Source: Corynebacterium sp. MSK041 (GTDB lineage: Bacteria; Actinomycetota; Actinomycetes; Mycobacteriales; Mycobacteriaceae). Taken from it: a stretch of DNA of 64,000 nucleotides. Shown here one piece after another: positions 17,903 to 26,642 of this stretch. The position numbers were made by a program, and so were the translations under genes. The stretch covers positions 25,488-89,487 of the forward strand of contig NZ_JASPJK010000010.1 of the NCBI RefSeq assembly GCF_030232265.1. The letters are read 5' to 3'. Below the pieces are notes generated by a model, which was not told the DNA's origin, searched no databases, and was given only the letters and a program-made list of their open reading frames with translations. Position 1 is the stretch's first letter. The number at the start of each line of letters is the position of its first letter.

Positions 17903-18835
17903 GTGGAACGCGTGCGACTAGGTGTATTGGACGTGGGCAGTAACACTGTTCACCTCGTAGCGGTGGATGCCGTGAGCGGTGGGCACCCAACCCCCATGAG
18001 TGATTGGAAGCAGTCTTTGAGGCTGGTTGAATTGCTCGATAAGAAGGGGGCTATCGAGGAAAAAGGCGTAAAAAAGCTTACCGACGCTGTTCAGGAAGCC
18101 GCCGACCTCGCCGGCAACCTGAAATGTCAGGAATTCCTCGCTTTTGCTACTTCCGCAGTGCGTTCCGCGACGAATGCGGATGAGGTCCTAGAACACATTG
18201 AGAATGTCACCGGCGTGAAACTCGATGTCCTTTCCGGAACGGATGAAGCCCGCTTGACATTCTTGGCGGTGCGTCGCTGGTACGGCTGGTCTGCCGGCCG
18301 GATTACCAACCTGGATATTGGCGGTGGCTCGCTGGAACTCAGCACTGGAAGTGATGAAGAGCCGGACATTGCTCGCTCCCTCGACTTGGGCGCAGGTCGC
18401 TTGACCCACGAGTGGTTCGACTCCGATCCACCATCAAAGCGCACCGTGAATACCCTGCGTGACTTCATTGATGCGGAACTGGCCACGGTTGCTGATGAGT
18501 TCCTCGCCCACGGCGAAGCCGGCCTGACGGTGGGCACATCAAAGACATTCCGCACCCTTGCGCGCCTTACCGGTGCCGCACCCTCCTCAGCCGGCCCATA
18601 CGTCAAGCGCACACTGACCGCACCCGGCCTGCGCCAGCTCATTGCCTTTATCACCCGCATGACGGCAGCCGACCGCGCGGAACTCGAAGGCGTGAGCCCA
18701 GATCGCTCCCACCAAATTGTTGCGGGCGCGCTGGTCGCCGAAGCAGCGATGCGAGCACTTAAGATAGAGAAACTAGAAATCTGTCCATGGGCATTGCGCG
18801 AAGGCGTGATCCTCCGGCAGATTGACAAGGGATAG
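17903..18835 (+). CDS. ppx: Exopolyphosphatase / Ppx-GppA phosphatase
   Basis: Member of the ASKHA fold that removes terminal phosphate from polyphosphate or pppGpp. The 310-residue protein has the phosphate-1 motif [16 protein letters not shown] at its start, FATSAVR, the glycine-rich [11 protein letters not shown] phosphate-2 motif and a [14 protein letters not shown] stretch. It is the short single-domain type, like mycobacterial Ppx1, lacking the C-terminal HD-like domain. GTG at 17903 is chosen because the conserved fold begins at once; there is no clear ribosome-binding site, so a leaderless transcript is possible. It lies 20 bases before the next gene. Confidence 0.9.
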   Translation: MERVRLGVLDVGSNTVHLVAVDAVSGGHPTPMSDWKQSLRLVELLDKKGAIEEKGVKKLTDAVQEAADLAGNLKCQEFLAFATSAVRSATNADEVLEHIENVTGVKLDVLSGTDEARLTFLAVRRWYGWSAGRITNLDIGGGSLELSTGSDEEPDIARSLDLGAGRLTHEWFDSDPPSKRTVNTLRDFIDAELATVADEFLAHGEAGLTVGTSKTFRTLARLTGAAPSSAGPYVKRTLTAPGLRQLIAFITRMTAADRAELEGVSPDRSHQIVAGALVAEAAMRALKIEKLEICPWALREGVILRQIDKG

Positions 18836-18855
18836 AAGCAAAAGGAGACGCTCAA

Positions 18856-19866
18856 TTGGCTGACAAGCAACTCACCGTTGCCGAGTTGATGGCCCGGGCA
18901 CAGAAAGAAAACCCGGACATCCAGCCTCGGCGCCGTCGCCGCCGCAGCCTCGAAGAAGGCGGCATCTCTGTCGCCGAACTCACCGGCTCGTTCCAAGCGG
19001 TTAACGCTCGCCCGGCTGAGCCTAAGCACTCCAGCGCTCCCATCGACGCTGAAAACACCCAGCGTGATGAACCCCAGGCTCACGCTTCTGCGAAGCCCGC
19101 TGAGGCCGAGAAGCCTCAGCTAAAGCCCGCTACTTCTGCTGAGCAGGCTGCTGAGAAGCCGAACGTCAAGGTAGTCAAGGTTGAGCCGACCGCGCCGACA
19201 ACGCCGACCAAGACCCCTGAGGCCGAGGCTGAGCCGGCTCAGCCGGACGCTGCGAAAAAGGCTCCGGAGACCCCAGCTACGACCGATGCTGTGCCTGTGC
19301 GCCAGGTTGAGGTGGAGGACCAGAAGCAGAAGCAAGAGGCGAAGCTTGCCGAGAAACCGGTCGAGAAACCTGCCGCGGATACCGAAGAAACCCACGTGAT
19401 CCCCGTTGTGCGTGAAACCCCGGCGCAGGCAGCGTTGGTGGCGCAGCCTAAGACTGAGCCACAGGAAGCTGTGGTGGCTCAGCGTGCCCACGAAGACGAG
19501 CTCGAGGACGAGTTTGAGGATGAGGCTGACGTCGACGAGTTCGTCGATGGAGACCTTGAAGATGAATACGAGTACGAGGACGACGAGGACATAGACCTCG
19601 AAGAGGACGCGTCTGTCAACCCGGTCATGCTCGTCCTCATGGTCTTCGGTGGTCTGCTGGTTGGCGTGCTCGTGTTCCTGGGCTTCCAGGCACTGTGGGA
19701 GAACTTCAACTCCATCGTGGTGAGCGTGCTCGCTGTTGTTGTGACGGCAGCCATCGTGCTGACCGTGCGCAGCATGAAGACGGGCCGCGATGGTTTCACG
19801 TTGGCCCTGGCAGCGCTAGCTGGTCTGGCCATGACTGTCGGTCCGGGCCTTATCACCGGTTTCTAA
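18856..19866 (+). CDS. Acidic linker membrane protein (Rv0497-like)
   Basis: A 336-residue protein starting at TTG, eight bases after AAAGGAG. The N-terminal 60 residues are basic and conserved-looking ([32 protein letters not shown]). Residues 70-210 are low-complexity Pro/Ala/Glu/Lys, and 210-252 are almost wholly Asp and Glu. Three hydrophobic helices fill the C-terminus (about 255-275, 283-297, 310-335). A conserved membrane protein follows ppx1 in M. tuberculosis as well (Rv0497). The role is unknown; the long charged region suggests a cytoplasmic tether or protein-interaction arm. Confidence 0.8.
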   Translation: MADKQLTVAELMARAQKENPDIQPRRRRRRSLEEGGISVAELTGSFQAVNARPAEPKHSSAPIDAENTQRDEPQAHASAKPAEAEKPQLKPATSAEQAAEKPNVKVVKVEPTAPTTPTKTPEAEAEPAQPDAAKKAPETPATTDAVPVRQVEVEDQKQKQEAKLAEKPVEKPAADTEETHVIPVVRETPAQAALVAQPKTEPQEAVVAQRAHEDELEDEFEDEADVDEFVDGDLEDEYEYEDDEDIDLEEDASVNPVMLVLMVFGGLLVGVLVFLGFQALWENFNSIVVSVLAVVVTAAIVLTVRSMKTGRDGFTLALAALAGLAMTVGPGLITGF

Positions 19867-19939
19867 ATAACCTCTGGCCACAGGCCCCTCGCAGAGGAAA
19901 ATATCGCCGAGTTGCGTGCACTGTGGCACGCTAGTGCGC

Positions 19940-20752
19940 ATGAGTAACATCGCAGTAATCGGTGCAGGCAATATTGGCGAGGCCCTGATTTCCGGCCTGG
20001 TGAACTCCGGAATCGACCCGGAAACCATCACCGCCACCAACCGCACCGCGGAGCGCCGCGAAGAGTTGGCGGGCCGTTATGGGATCAACACCACGGAAGA
20101 CAATATTGAGGCTGTCACGGATGTTGATGTGTGCTTCCTGTGCGTGAAACCGCATGACATCACCACGGTTATTGAGGAGCTCTCGGAGCCCATCGCAGCA
20201 TCAGATACCCCGACGGTGGTTGTGTCCATGGCGGCGGGGGTGACGCTGGAGACGATGACGGAGGCGTCGCATAGCGCAGGCACTCCCATCGTGCGCGTGA
20301 TGCCGAATACCCCGATGCAGGTGGGCAAAGGCGTCTGTGTCGTCGCGTTTGGCAAGTATGTGGACGAGGACCAACAGGAACTAGTCACCGATCTGCTCGC
20401 TGCCGCAGGCAAGGTCGCCGTGGTTCCGGAGAAGCTCATCGATGCCGCGTCGACGATCTCGGGTTCCGGCCCCGCGTACTTCTTCCTCATTGCAGAAGCG
20501 CTTATTGATGCCGGGGTGGCCATGGGCCTGCCCCGCGACACCGCCACGCTGTTGGCTACTTCCACGGCCGAAGGCGCTGGCGTGATGCTGGCACATTCCG
20601 GCAAAACACCGGTGGATCTGCGTGCGGGCGTGAGCTCCCCGGCGGGCACAACCGTGCAGGCGATCCGTGAGTTGGAGGAGTCCGGCATCCGCGGGGCTTT
20701 CTATCGTGCGACGGAGGCTGCCGCCTCCCGCGCTGCCGAGTTGGGGGACTAG
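19940..20752 (+). CDS. proC: Pyrroline-5-carboxylate reductase
   Basis: Makes proline from pyrroline-5-carboxylate with NADPH in the cytoplasm. The 270-residue protein has the Rossmann start IAVIGAGNIGEAL, CVKPHD, VRVMPNTPMQVGKG, and the dimerisation/active-site segment SGSGPAYFFLIAEALIDAGV and SPAGTTVQAIRELEE. The start at 19940 gives the conserved MSNIAV; an in-frame ATG 24 bases upstream is less likely. It follows the acidic membrane protein by 73 bases, as in mycobacteria. Confidence 0.95.
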   Translation: MSNIAVIGAGNIGEALISGLVNSGIDPETITATNRTAERREELAGRYGINTTEDNIEAVTDVDVCFLCVKPHDITTVIEELSEPIAASDTPTVVVSMAAGVTLETMTEASHSAGTPIVRVMPNTPMQVGKGVCVVAFGKYVDEDQQELVTDLLAAAGKVAVVPEKLIDAASTISGSGPAYFFLIAEALIDAGVAMGLPRDTATLLATSTAEGAGVMLAHSGKTPVDLRAGVSSPAGTTVQAIRELEESGIRGAFYRATEAAASRAAELGD

Positions 20753-21032
20753 AAGCGGGTACGCCGAGGGGGTAATTTCAAAAAATCTTTCGTGTCCGGG
20801 AGGTCACTTCCACATCCTGTTGCAAGGTGTGTTCTACCAGCTGGAATGAAACAGTTGACCCAGAATGGCCCTTGAGGGAGCAGTGGGGATTTTGTGAATA
20901 GTGTGAATCTTTTCTTGCTTTTGAGTCGCATGTGACACTGGTTTCACGCTAAGCTCGTTCAAGCACGTGCGTGTTCATTCTGTGGGAGGGGAAGCCTACA
21001 GCGCGCACAGATGCTGGAGGTTAACTACACAT

Positions 21033-21236
21033 ATGGCAAATGAAGATAAGGGTAAGTTCCTGACCGTTGCTGAGGTCGCGGAGATTATGCGCGTATCCAA
21101 GATGACGGTGTACCGCCTGGTTCACTCCGGTGAGCTGCCGGCTGTTCGGGTTGGTCGCTCGTTCCGTGTGAACGAGAAGGCTGTCTCCGAGTACTTGGAC
21201 TCCTCGGTCTACGACGTCAGCACCGACGTCGGATAG
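21033..21236 (+). CDS. BldC-like / excisionase-family HTH DNA-binding protein
   Basis: A 67-residue MerR-like winged helix protein. LTVAEVAEIMRVSKMTVYRLVH is the helix-turn-helix, followed by the SGELPAVRVGRSFRV wing. It is the equivalent of the M. tuberculosis Rv0500A gene after proC and of Streptomyces BldC. It probably regulates transcription; targets are not visible. ATG at 21033 follows CTGGAGG. The 280-base upstream region has a possible promoter and an inverted repeat, TGTGA-N8-TCACG, near 20931-20948, which does not fit the six-base spacing of a GlxR site. Confidence 0.9.
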   Translation: MANEDKGKFLTVAEVAEIMRVSKMTVYRLVHSGELPAVRVGRSFRVNEKAVSEYLDSSVYDVSTDVG

Positions 21237-21269
21237 TTATCCCCAGAGGGCACGCCCCCTGGTTTGTGG

Positions 21270-21305
21270 AAGGGTCAGCTTCGGCTGGCCCTTCTAATAT
21301 TTTTG
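21270..21305 (+). terminator. Rho-independent terminator after the BldC-like gene
   Basis: Stem AAGGGTCAGC / GCTGGCCCTT (ten pairs, one G-T) with a TTCG tetraloop, followed by CTAATATTTTT. The T-run is the left end of the 17-bp direct repeat at 21298-21314. Confidence 0.85.
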
Positions 21306-21314
21306 GGATTGACC
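21298..21314. repeat. 17-bp direct repeat, left copy
   Basis: TATTTTTGGGATTGACC, found again without change at 22312-22328. The two copies bracket the HEPN/Abi-like gene, 1014 bases apart. Confidence 0.9.
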
Positions 21315-21319
21315 CGTGT

Positions 21320-22132
21320 TTAATCCCGTGATGAACGATTCCCACGTCTCGGGTCATTGTTCAAGATTCTGGGGATCGGGTCGTTTGCGGAGTAGTTTTC
21401 TAACACTGCTGGACTAAGGCAGTTTAAAAGCTCGAATATCTCTTTTCGGTATCGTCGACAGTCAATATCAATGAGGGACTCTTGGTGTCCGATTCTGTTT
21501 CGGAGCAGGACGACATGGTTCATGATGAGACTGGCTCGATCAGGGGAAATAGACTTTGGGCCTGAGGAAAGTGCACGAACTGTAATCTCTTCATAAACGC
21601 GTTTGCAGTCGTTGTAATTAGTCTCATTGGGGTAGAACTTGTACGAGCCATCGGGTAGCTCCTCGGGATCGCGGTAGAAGAAGTTGTTTTTCCATTGAGT
21701 GAGAGTTACTTGCGCAACCACATCATCTCGAGTGATTGACTGTCCTTTTCTAGGGTGGTTACCGATAAAGAGTCCATCCCCTTCATCGCGTAACTTTTTG
21801 GCCTCGAGGGCCTTCCTGAGTGCATCCTTTGCAACAGACGCCGCGACCTTTGACAGGGGCTCTCGGACGTTCACCCGAGGGTGTCTGATCCATTGTTTAT
21901 TGCTTTGTGGGCGCTGTTCCTCGCTCCATTCATCGACTGCCTCGCAGATCTTGTTTCGCAGAACGACCTCAAAAATAGAAAGCAGGTTCCACATGGCGCC
22001 AGAAAGCTCTGCGTCCCATTTATAAAGCTGCAGCGCGCGTCCTGCGTGGTTTCCCATCTGTGATAGATACTTCTCCATGCGTTGTTTCCCCAACGCAGTT
22101 ACAACAGATTGTTCGTTTCTGCTTCCGTGCAT
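21320..22132 (-). CDS. HEPN/Abi-like protein (candidate defence RNase)
   Basis: A 270-residue, mostly helical protein. The N-terminal part reads YKWDAELSGAMWNLLSIFEVVLRN, shown here as the pattern typical of Abi-family HEPN proteins (Y-W---LS-A----L-IFEV-LRN). A HEPN catalytic motif R-x4-H occurs as RNRIGH (R211, H216). HEPN proteins of abortive-infection systems are metal-independent RNases. The gene is visibly more AT-rich than its neighbours and lies between two genes that are close together in relatives (the BldC-like gene and bS22), bounded by 17-bp direct repeats. No partner antitoxin is seen. Activity is inferred from the motif. Confidence 0.75.
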   Translation of the reverse strand: MHGSRNEQSVVTALGKQRMEKYLSQMGNHAGRALQLYKWDAELSGAMWNLLSIFEVVLRNKICEAVDEWSEEQRPQSNKQWIRHPRVNVREPLSKVAASVAKDALRKALEAKKLRDEGDGLFIGNHPRKGQSITRDDVVAQVTLTQWKNNFFYRDPEELPDGSYKFYPNETNYNDCKRVYEEITVRALSSGPKSISPDRASLIMNHVVLLRNRIGHQESLIDIDCRRYRKEIFELLNCLSPAVLENYSANDPIPRILNNDPRRGNRSSRD

Positions 22133-22286
22133 GACTGTGACTCCCCCTAGCCTTCATCTTTGGCTCTTGATGTAGTTTACCTTTTGCGCTATCCTTCTTA
22201 GCGAGAGAACGGCTAGGGCCAGAAGGGCCCTTGAACCGTTCCGGTAGAGAGGGCCACGTCCGAATACCGGCTTTGTGCCGAAGCAT

Positions 22287-22318
22287 CGGAAGGGGTCCTT
22301 TCGTTTTGTCCTATTTTT
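22287..22318 (+). terminator. Terminator-like hairpin before the right repeat
   Basis: CGGAAGG / CCTTTCG pair over seven bases around GGT, followed by TTTTGTCCTATTTTT. The final T-run is the start of the right 17-bp repeat, mirroring the layout at 21270-21305. Confidence 0.65.
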
Positions 22319-22328
22319 GGGATTGACC
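22312..22328. repeat. 17-bp direct repeat, right copy
   Basis: Identical to 21298-21314. See the left copy. Confidence 0.9.
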
Positions 22329-22480
22329 AAAACCGGCGGTAAACTCAAAACCCATTCGTGCCGGATGTTCGGCCCGCGCGTTGGGAGTGCACCCCGTGCG
22401 CACCAGGTGAAGACCCAATGGTTTTCACTTGGGTCCGGGTCCGGCGGGAACTGTACGTACAAAGAGAAGCGAGGTAACCC

Positions 22481-22582
22481 ATGGGTTCAGTGATTAAGAA
22501 GCGCCGCAAGCGTATGTCCAAGAAGAAGCACCGCAAGATGCTGCGCCGTACGCGCGTTCAGCGTCGTAAGCTCGGCAAGTAA
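22481..22582 (+). CDS. Small ribosomal subunit protein bS22 (AURKAIP1/COX24 type)
   Basis: A 33-residue, extremely basic peptide ([20 protein letters not shown], then [13 protein letters not shown]). It matches the actinobacterial AURKAIP1/COX24-domain protein now placed in the 30S subunit as bS22 (M. tuberculosis Rv0500B). GAGG lies six bases before the ATG. A terminator follows 28 bases after the stop. In relatives it directly follows the BldC-like gene; here the HEPN insert separates them. Confidence 0.93.
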   Translation: MGSVIKKRRKRMSKKKHRKMLRRTRVQRRKLGK

Positions 22583-22610
22583 GCCGTTGCTGGTTGCATA
22601 ACCTTGGATT

Positions 22611-22645
22611 CCCGTTCACCTGGTGAAGGTGGGCGGGTTTTCTTT
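22611..22645 (+). terminator. Terminator after bS22
   Basis: CCCGTTCACC and GGTGGGCGGG form a ten-pair stem (two G-T) around a seven-base loop, followed by TTTTCTTTT. Confidence 0.85.
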
Positions 22646-22673
22646 TGGTTTGGGGCCAGCCCCAGTGTCCGCG

Positions 22674-22750
22674 TGCCCTTAACTCCCCGGAATCGTGCAC
22701 GGATCCCTCTAAAACCCTAGGACTGCCCTTAAGCCCCCGGAATCGTGCAC
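22674..22750. repeat. Pair of 27-bp direct repeats
   Basis: 22674-22700 and 22724-22750 agree at all but two positions; each ends CCCCGGAATCGTGCAC. The period is 50 bases. They lie in the gap between bS22 and the convergent SerB-like gene, with no coding frame across them. Confidence 0.85.
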
Positions 22751-22758
22751 AAAGAACC

Positions 22759-23715
22759 TTACTTCTTCCTCCGGGCGGCTTTCCACCCCTTCGCCAGGGC
22801 CACCACCCCACCGGCAACCAACAAAGGAACGAAGGCCTCGGTGAAGGCGCGACGGACCGGACGGTAGTCGCGGATGAGCCAGCCATTTTTCTCGGCGTGT
22901 TTGCGTAGTTGGCGGTCAGGGTTGATGGCTACGGGGGTGCCAACGAGGGAGAGCATGGGGATGTCGTTGACGGAATCGGAGTAGGCGGTGCACTCCTTGA
23001 GGTCTAGGCCCTGGGCTTCCGCTAGTGCTTGGACGGCGTGGGCTTTGCCGGGGCCGTGGAGGATGTCGCCGACGAGGCGGCCGGTGAATTTGCCGTCTTT
23101 TTCTTCGGCGACGGTGCCCAAGGCGCCGGTGAATTCGAGGCGTCCGGCCAGTGCTTGTCCGACTTGGACCGGGGTGGCGGAGACGAGCCACACTTGTTCG
23201 CCGGCGGCGATGTGCATGGCGGCGAGTTCGCGGGTGCCGTGGTAGGTGCGGTCCACCAGGTGGTTTTCCACGATGTCGGTGCACAGTTGCGTGAGTTCTT
23301 CCACGCTTTGCCCCTTGACCACACTGAGTGCTTTTTCCCGGCCTGAGGCCATGGCGTCGGGGAGTTCGGAGCCGAAGACGCGGTAGCGAACTTGGGCGAT
23401 GAGGTAGGGGAAGATATCCCCAAGTTTGATGTAGCGCCGTTTGAACAGTTGGTAGCCAAGGGCGATGAGGGAGTTGCCTTGGATGAGGGTGTTGTCTACG
23501 TCGAAAAAGGCGGCGGCGGTGACGTGTTGGGGGATGTCGGGGTCGGGGGTGGTGATGCGGATGCCACCGGCTTCGACGGCGGCGCGGGCGGCGGCGAGGC
23601 CGGCTTTGCGCTGATGGTCATCGTCGATGGGCGGGAGTGCGGTGCTTTCGATGAAGCGGCGCACGTTGCCCCGCGAGTGGGACCACTGTGAGCGGGGTCC
23701 ATTGATTGGGCTCAC
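22759..23715 (-). CDS. HAD-IB family phosphatase (SerB-like)
   Basis: A 318-residue HAD-superfamily hydrolase with motif I FFDVDNTLIQG (about 70-80), a Ser/Thr motif II in WLVSATP, and motif III/IV as K and YSDSVNDIPML. The C-terminal 40 residues include a hydrophobic stretch (FVPLLVAGGVVALAKG) that may associate with the membrane. In M. tuberculosis the gene at this position is annotated serB1 (Rv0505c), but HAD-IB enzymes here act on various phosphates, so phosphoserine specificity is not certain. It converges on bS22. Confidence 0.88.
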   Translation of the reverse strand: MSPINGPRSQWSHSRGNVRRFIESTALPPIDDDHQRKAGLAAARAAVEAGGIRITTPDPDIPQHVTAAAFFDVDNTLIQGNSLIALGYQLFKRRYIKLGDIFPYLIAQVRYRVFGSELPDAMASGREKALSVVKGQSVEELTQLCTDIVENHLVDRTYHGTRELAAMHIAAGEQVWLVSATPVQVGQALAGRLEFTGALGTVAEEKDGKFTGRLVGDILHGPGKAHAVQALAEAQGLDLKECTAYSDSVNDIPMLSLVGTPVAINPDRQLRKHAEKNGWLIRDYRPVRRAFTEAFVPLLVAGGVVALAKGWKAARRKK

Positions 23716-23795
23716 GGGGTGTGTCCTTTCGGTCGTGCTGGTGGCGGTAGCCTAGTCCATCGTAGGCGCCCAACGCGTTGGAGAGGGGTTGGAAG

Positions 23796-24029
23796 GTGCT
23801 GGTTGAACTCATGGTGCGTGCGACGTGCGGTTCTTGTGAGCGTGTGGCCGCGCAGATTGAGCCGGTTGTCGCGGATGCGGGTGCGCAGTTAGTGCTTATC
23901 GACGTCGACGGGGACCCCGAACTCGCCACCGAATTCGGCGACCGCGTTCCCGTGGTGGTCATTGATGGTGAGGAATTCGCGTGTTGGGAAGTGGATAACG
24001 CGGAGCTTGCCGCGGCACTTCAAGGGTGA
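23796..24029 (+). CDS. Glutaredoxin-like protein (DUF836)
   Basis: A 77-residue thioredoxin-fold protein with a CGSC redox motif (ATCGSCERV) near the N-terminus and the cis-Pro loop RVPVVVIDG. The start GTG 23796 follows GAGAGGGG by seven bases. It is divergent from the SerB-like gene. In mycobacteria and C. glutamicum the equivalent gene (Rv0508 type) leads directly into hemA-hemC-hemD. Here only 181 non-coding bases separate it from hemD. Confidence 0.88.
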   Translation: MLVELMVRATCGSCERVAAQIEPVVADAGAQLVLIDVDGDPELATEFGDRVPVVVIDGEEFACWEVDNAELAAALQG

Positions 24030-24210
24030 TGGTGTAGGCGCCAGTTTTTTATTTCCGGCTGCTCAATTTAAGGTGTAACTACCACATGCCGTCGGCACTG
24101 CTATTCATATGGTCCCCTGAACGCTGATTCGGAGGATCTAGCAGGCGCGACGGCTGCCCTGTGAATTTTTAGGTTCACCCAGTTTTAGCAGTCTGTTTTA
24201 GAAGAGATTT

Positions 24211-25965
24211 GTGTCAATGACGAGTGCCTCCACGCCCTTAGCCGCGCCCAAAAAGGCAGCTACCGCTAGTTCTGGCGACCCAGAATTGGCTGCTCTGCGG
24301 GGGAAGGTCATTTTCGTTGGCGCCGGTCCGGGCAATCCGGATCTGTTGACTATCCGTGCGCGTGACGTGCTGGAGCGCAATGCCGTTGCGGTTGTTGATC
24401 CGGATGTGTCCGCAGGCGTGCGTGATGTTGTTGGTTCGGTGCTTCCTGTCCCGGCGGAGAAGCTTGAAGCGGCTGCAGCTGCTTATGAGGAGATGTGCGC
24501 CAAGGCGAAGGAAGCCGGTGCGCGCCGTAAACCGGCTAAGCCGGCTGATCCGACGGCGGCGGAGGTGTCGGAGTGGGCGCCGGATGGGGAAGGGATCGTC
24601 GAAAAGCTTGAGGCTGCTTTGGATGAGGCGGCTGCTGCGATTGATCGCGGTGATGCGGGCGATGGTGACGTGATTCGACTTGTTGCGGGTAACCCGTTGA
24701 CCCGAAATGCTGTCATGCAGGAGATTTCTGCTGTGGCGGCTGCCGGGATTGAATTCCAGGTTGTGCCGGGCATGTCGTTGCCGTCGACCGTGCCGTCCTT
24801 TGCGGGCATCGCGCTGGGGTCCACGTACACCGAGGCTGACCTGGCTAATGAGCCGATTGATTGGGATGGCCTGGCTGCCGCACCGCAGCCGCTTGTGCTT
24901 CAGGCGGAAGTTGAGCACCTGCCGGTGATCAGTGCGGAGCTCACCGCGCGGGGCTTTTCCCCGGAAACTCCGTTGACGGTCACGGTCAACGGTACGACCC
25001 GACTGCAGCGCACGTTTGATGCGACGTTGGGCACGGTGGGCAAGCTGGATGCGGATTTGGATGGCACGCTCGTTGTCACCATCGGTACCGCGGTGGATGA
25101 CCGTTCGAAGTACTCCTGGTGGGAGAACCGCCCGCTGTACGGCTGGCGCGTGCTGGTCCCGCGTGCGAAGGAGCACGCCGGGCCGATGAACGCGCGGTTG
25201 AACTACTACGGCGCTATCCCACAGTCTGTGCCCACGATTTCTATGGAAGCGCCGCGTAACCCGGCGCAGATGGATCGCGCGATCAAGGGCATTGTTGAGG
25301 GCCGCTACCAGTGGATCGTGTTCACCTCCGTCAACGGTGTGGATGCCGTGTGGGACAAGTTTGAAGAACTCGGGCTGGATGCGCGCTCCTTTGCTGGAGT
25401 GCACCTGGCGGCAGTGGGGCAAAAAACCGCTGATGCGATTCGTGCCCGTGGCATGATCCCTGAACTGGTGCCACATCGCACGAAGCAGACCGCCCAGGGC
25501 CTGGTCGATGTCTTCCCGGATTACGTGGAAGAGATCGATCCGGTGGGCCGCGTGCTGCTCCCGCGCGCTGATATTGGTGGCGACGTTTTGGTGGAAGGCC
25601 TCAAGGAGCGCGGCTGGGAGGTGGACGATGTGGTGGCGTACCGCACCGTCCGTGCCGCCCCGCCGGCACCGGAGGTGCGCGACATGATCAAGACTGGTGG
25701 TTTTGATGCCGTGTGCTTTACCTCCGCATCCACCGTGAAGAACCTGGTGGGTATCGCCGGTAAGCCACATGCCCGCACCATCATCGCCTGCATTGGCCCT
25801 ATGGCCGCGGCGGAAGCCAAGGAACAGGGCCTGCGCGTTGATGTTGTGCCGGAATCGGCTGACGTACCATCCCTGGTTGATGCGTTGGCTGAGCATGTTG
25901 CTGGACTGCGCGCCGCTGGCCAGCTGCCGCCGCCGCGCAAGAAGCGTCGCGCGCGCCGTTCTTAA
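24211..25965 (+). CDS. hemD: Uroporphyrinogen-III methyltransferase-like / synthase fusion (HemD)
   Basis: A 584-residue two-domain protein. Residues 29-280 are SUMT-like (GKVIFVGAGPGNPDLLTIRA; VVPGMSLPSTVPSFAGIAL). The usual GGDP--FGRG loop reads AGNPLTRNA, a divergence I recall as normal for actinobacterial fusions, so methylation is uncertain. Residues 300-565 are uroporphyrinogen-III synthase (WRVLVPRAK, FTSVNGVDAVW, CFTSASTVKNL), which closes hydroxymethylbilane to uroporphyrinogen III. The tail is Arg-rich. The start is GTG 24211 or ATG 24217. Its usual partners hemA, hemC and hemB are absent from the locus, although this gene is intact. Confidence 0.9.
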   Translation: MSMTSASTPLAAPKKAATASSGDPELAALRGKVIFVGAGPGNPDLLTIRARDVLERNAVAVVDPDVSAGVRDVVGSVLPVPAEKLEAAAAAYEEMCAKAKEAGARRKPAKPADPTAAEVSEWAPDGEGIVEKLEAALDEAAAAIDRGDAGDGDVIRLVAGNPLTRNAVMQEISAVAAAGIEFQVVPGMSLPSTVPSFAGIALGSTYTEADLANEPIDWDGLAAAPQPLVLQAEVEHLPVISAELTARGFSPETPLTVTVNGTTRLQRTFDATLGTVGKLDADLDGTLVVTIGTAVDDRSKYSWWENRPLYGWRVLVPRAKEHAGPMNARLNYYGAIPQSVPTISMEAPRNPAQMDRAIKGIVEGRYQWIVFTSVNGVDAVWDKFEELGLDARSFAGVHLAAVGQKTADAIRARGMIPELVPHRTKQTAQGLVDVFPDYVEEIDPVGRVLLPRADIGGDVLVEGLKERGWEVDDVVAYRTVRAAPPAPEVRDMIKTGGFDAVCFTSASTVKNLVGIAGKPHARTIIACIGPMAAAEAKEQGLRVDVVPESADVPSLVDALAEHVAGLRAAGQLPPPRKKRRARRS

Positions 25966-26028
25966 GCCTCTAAGCTCATTTGTCAGCTCGGAGATTCCGG
26001 GACTGGAAGGATCAGTGACTTCATCACT

Positions 26029-26622
26029 ATGACCACACCTGATCGGGGCACGCCCCCAAGCCACATTGCCCCAGCTGCTGCCGAGGAGCCGGGGAAGCCG
26101 GAGGCAGTGCGCCTGTTTGTGCTCACCGCCATTGTCATGCTGTGTGGTGAGGTGATTCACCAGATGTTCTCCGTAGCTGCGGTCCTGCTGGATCCATCCG
26201 CGATGATTGAGCAGGCGAAGCAGGCTCGTCCATCCGCGGTGAAGGAGGTTGGAGATGCAAACATGATGCTGCTTGCGTACGCTTCCGTGGGCATTGCGGC
26301 GCTGTTTGCCTTAGCCATCGTGGTGGTGCTGGCTATTGCGGTGCGGGCAGTGGCTAAGCAGGCCTCTTGGGCGGAAAACGCACTGAAGTTGCTCATGGTT
26401 TTCGGCGGTTACTTCGCCCTACGCGTCATGCTGATCTTTGCAGTGCCAGTCAGTGGCAGTGCTGTACCGACACCACTGATTGCTTTAGATGGGGCGATGC
26501 AGATCATCGCGGGAGTGGCCGGCGTGTGCGCCATTGTTTTTGCCACCCAGGATGAGGTGCGCAAGTGGACAGCCAAGCCCAATACCTCAAAGGATGCGAA
26601 GACACCGCACGGCCCCAAGTGA
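26029..26622 (+). CDS. Membrane protein of unknown function (Rv0513-like by position)
   Basis: A 197-residue protein with a Pro-rich N-terminus and four predicted transmembrane helices (about 28-50, 78-108, 120-142, 147-170) and a basic tail. No motif is recognised. It follows hemD by 63 bases. In relatives hemB lies between hemD and this pair of membrane proteins; here hemB is missing. It is probably in one operon with the following genes. Confidence 0.75.
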   Translation: MTTPDRGTPPSHIAPAAAEEPGKPEAVRLFVLTAIVMLCGEVIHQMFSVAAVLLDPSAMIEQAKQARPSAVKEVGDANMMLLAYASVGIAALFALAIVVVLAIAVRAVAKQASWAENALKLLMVFGGYFALRVMLIFAVPVSGSAVPTPLIALDGAMQIIAGVAGVCAIVFATQDEVRKWTAKPNTSKDAKTPHGPK

Positions 26623-26642
26623 TCTGAGGCAGACTAAAGACC

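Larger units (their letters stand above)
22133..22480. other. Intergenic region: right flank of the HEPN insert and bS22 leader
   Basis: This 348-base gap holds the putative HEPN promoter region, a hairpin with T-tract at 22287-22318, the right 17-bp repeat (22312-22328) and about 150 bases of leader before bS22. I see no coding frame with a credible start. The leader contains short GC-rich inverted segments (for example GGGTCCGG-GTCCGGCG near 22434-22446), but no riboswitch class that I recognise. Confidence 0.6.

Noticed and set aside
20881..20960. GlxR (cAMP-receptor type) site before the BldC-like gene
   Set aside because: TGTGA and TCACG are separated by eight bases rather than six, so the fit is poor.
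22329..22480. Riboswitch in the bS22 leader
   Set aside because: There is no match to a riboswitch class I can recognise; only short GC-rich inverted segments.
24030..24210. Possible remnants of hemA or hemC before hemD
   Set aside because: I read the gap in all frames and found no recognisable fragment of either protein.
24238..26160. A 640-residue open frame antisense to the hemD fusion gene
   Set aside because: It lies over a clear HemD/SUMT coding region, has the composition of a complement of high-GC codons and shows no known motif.
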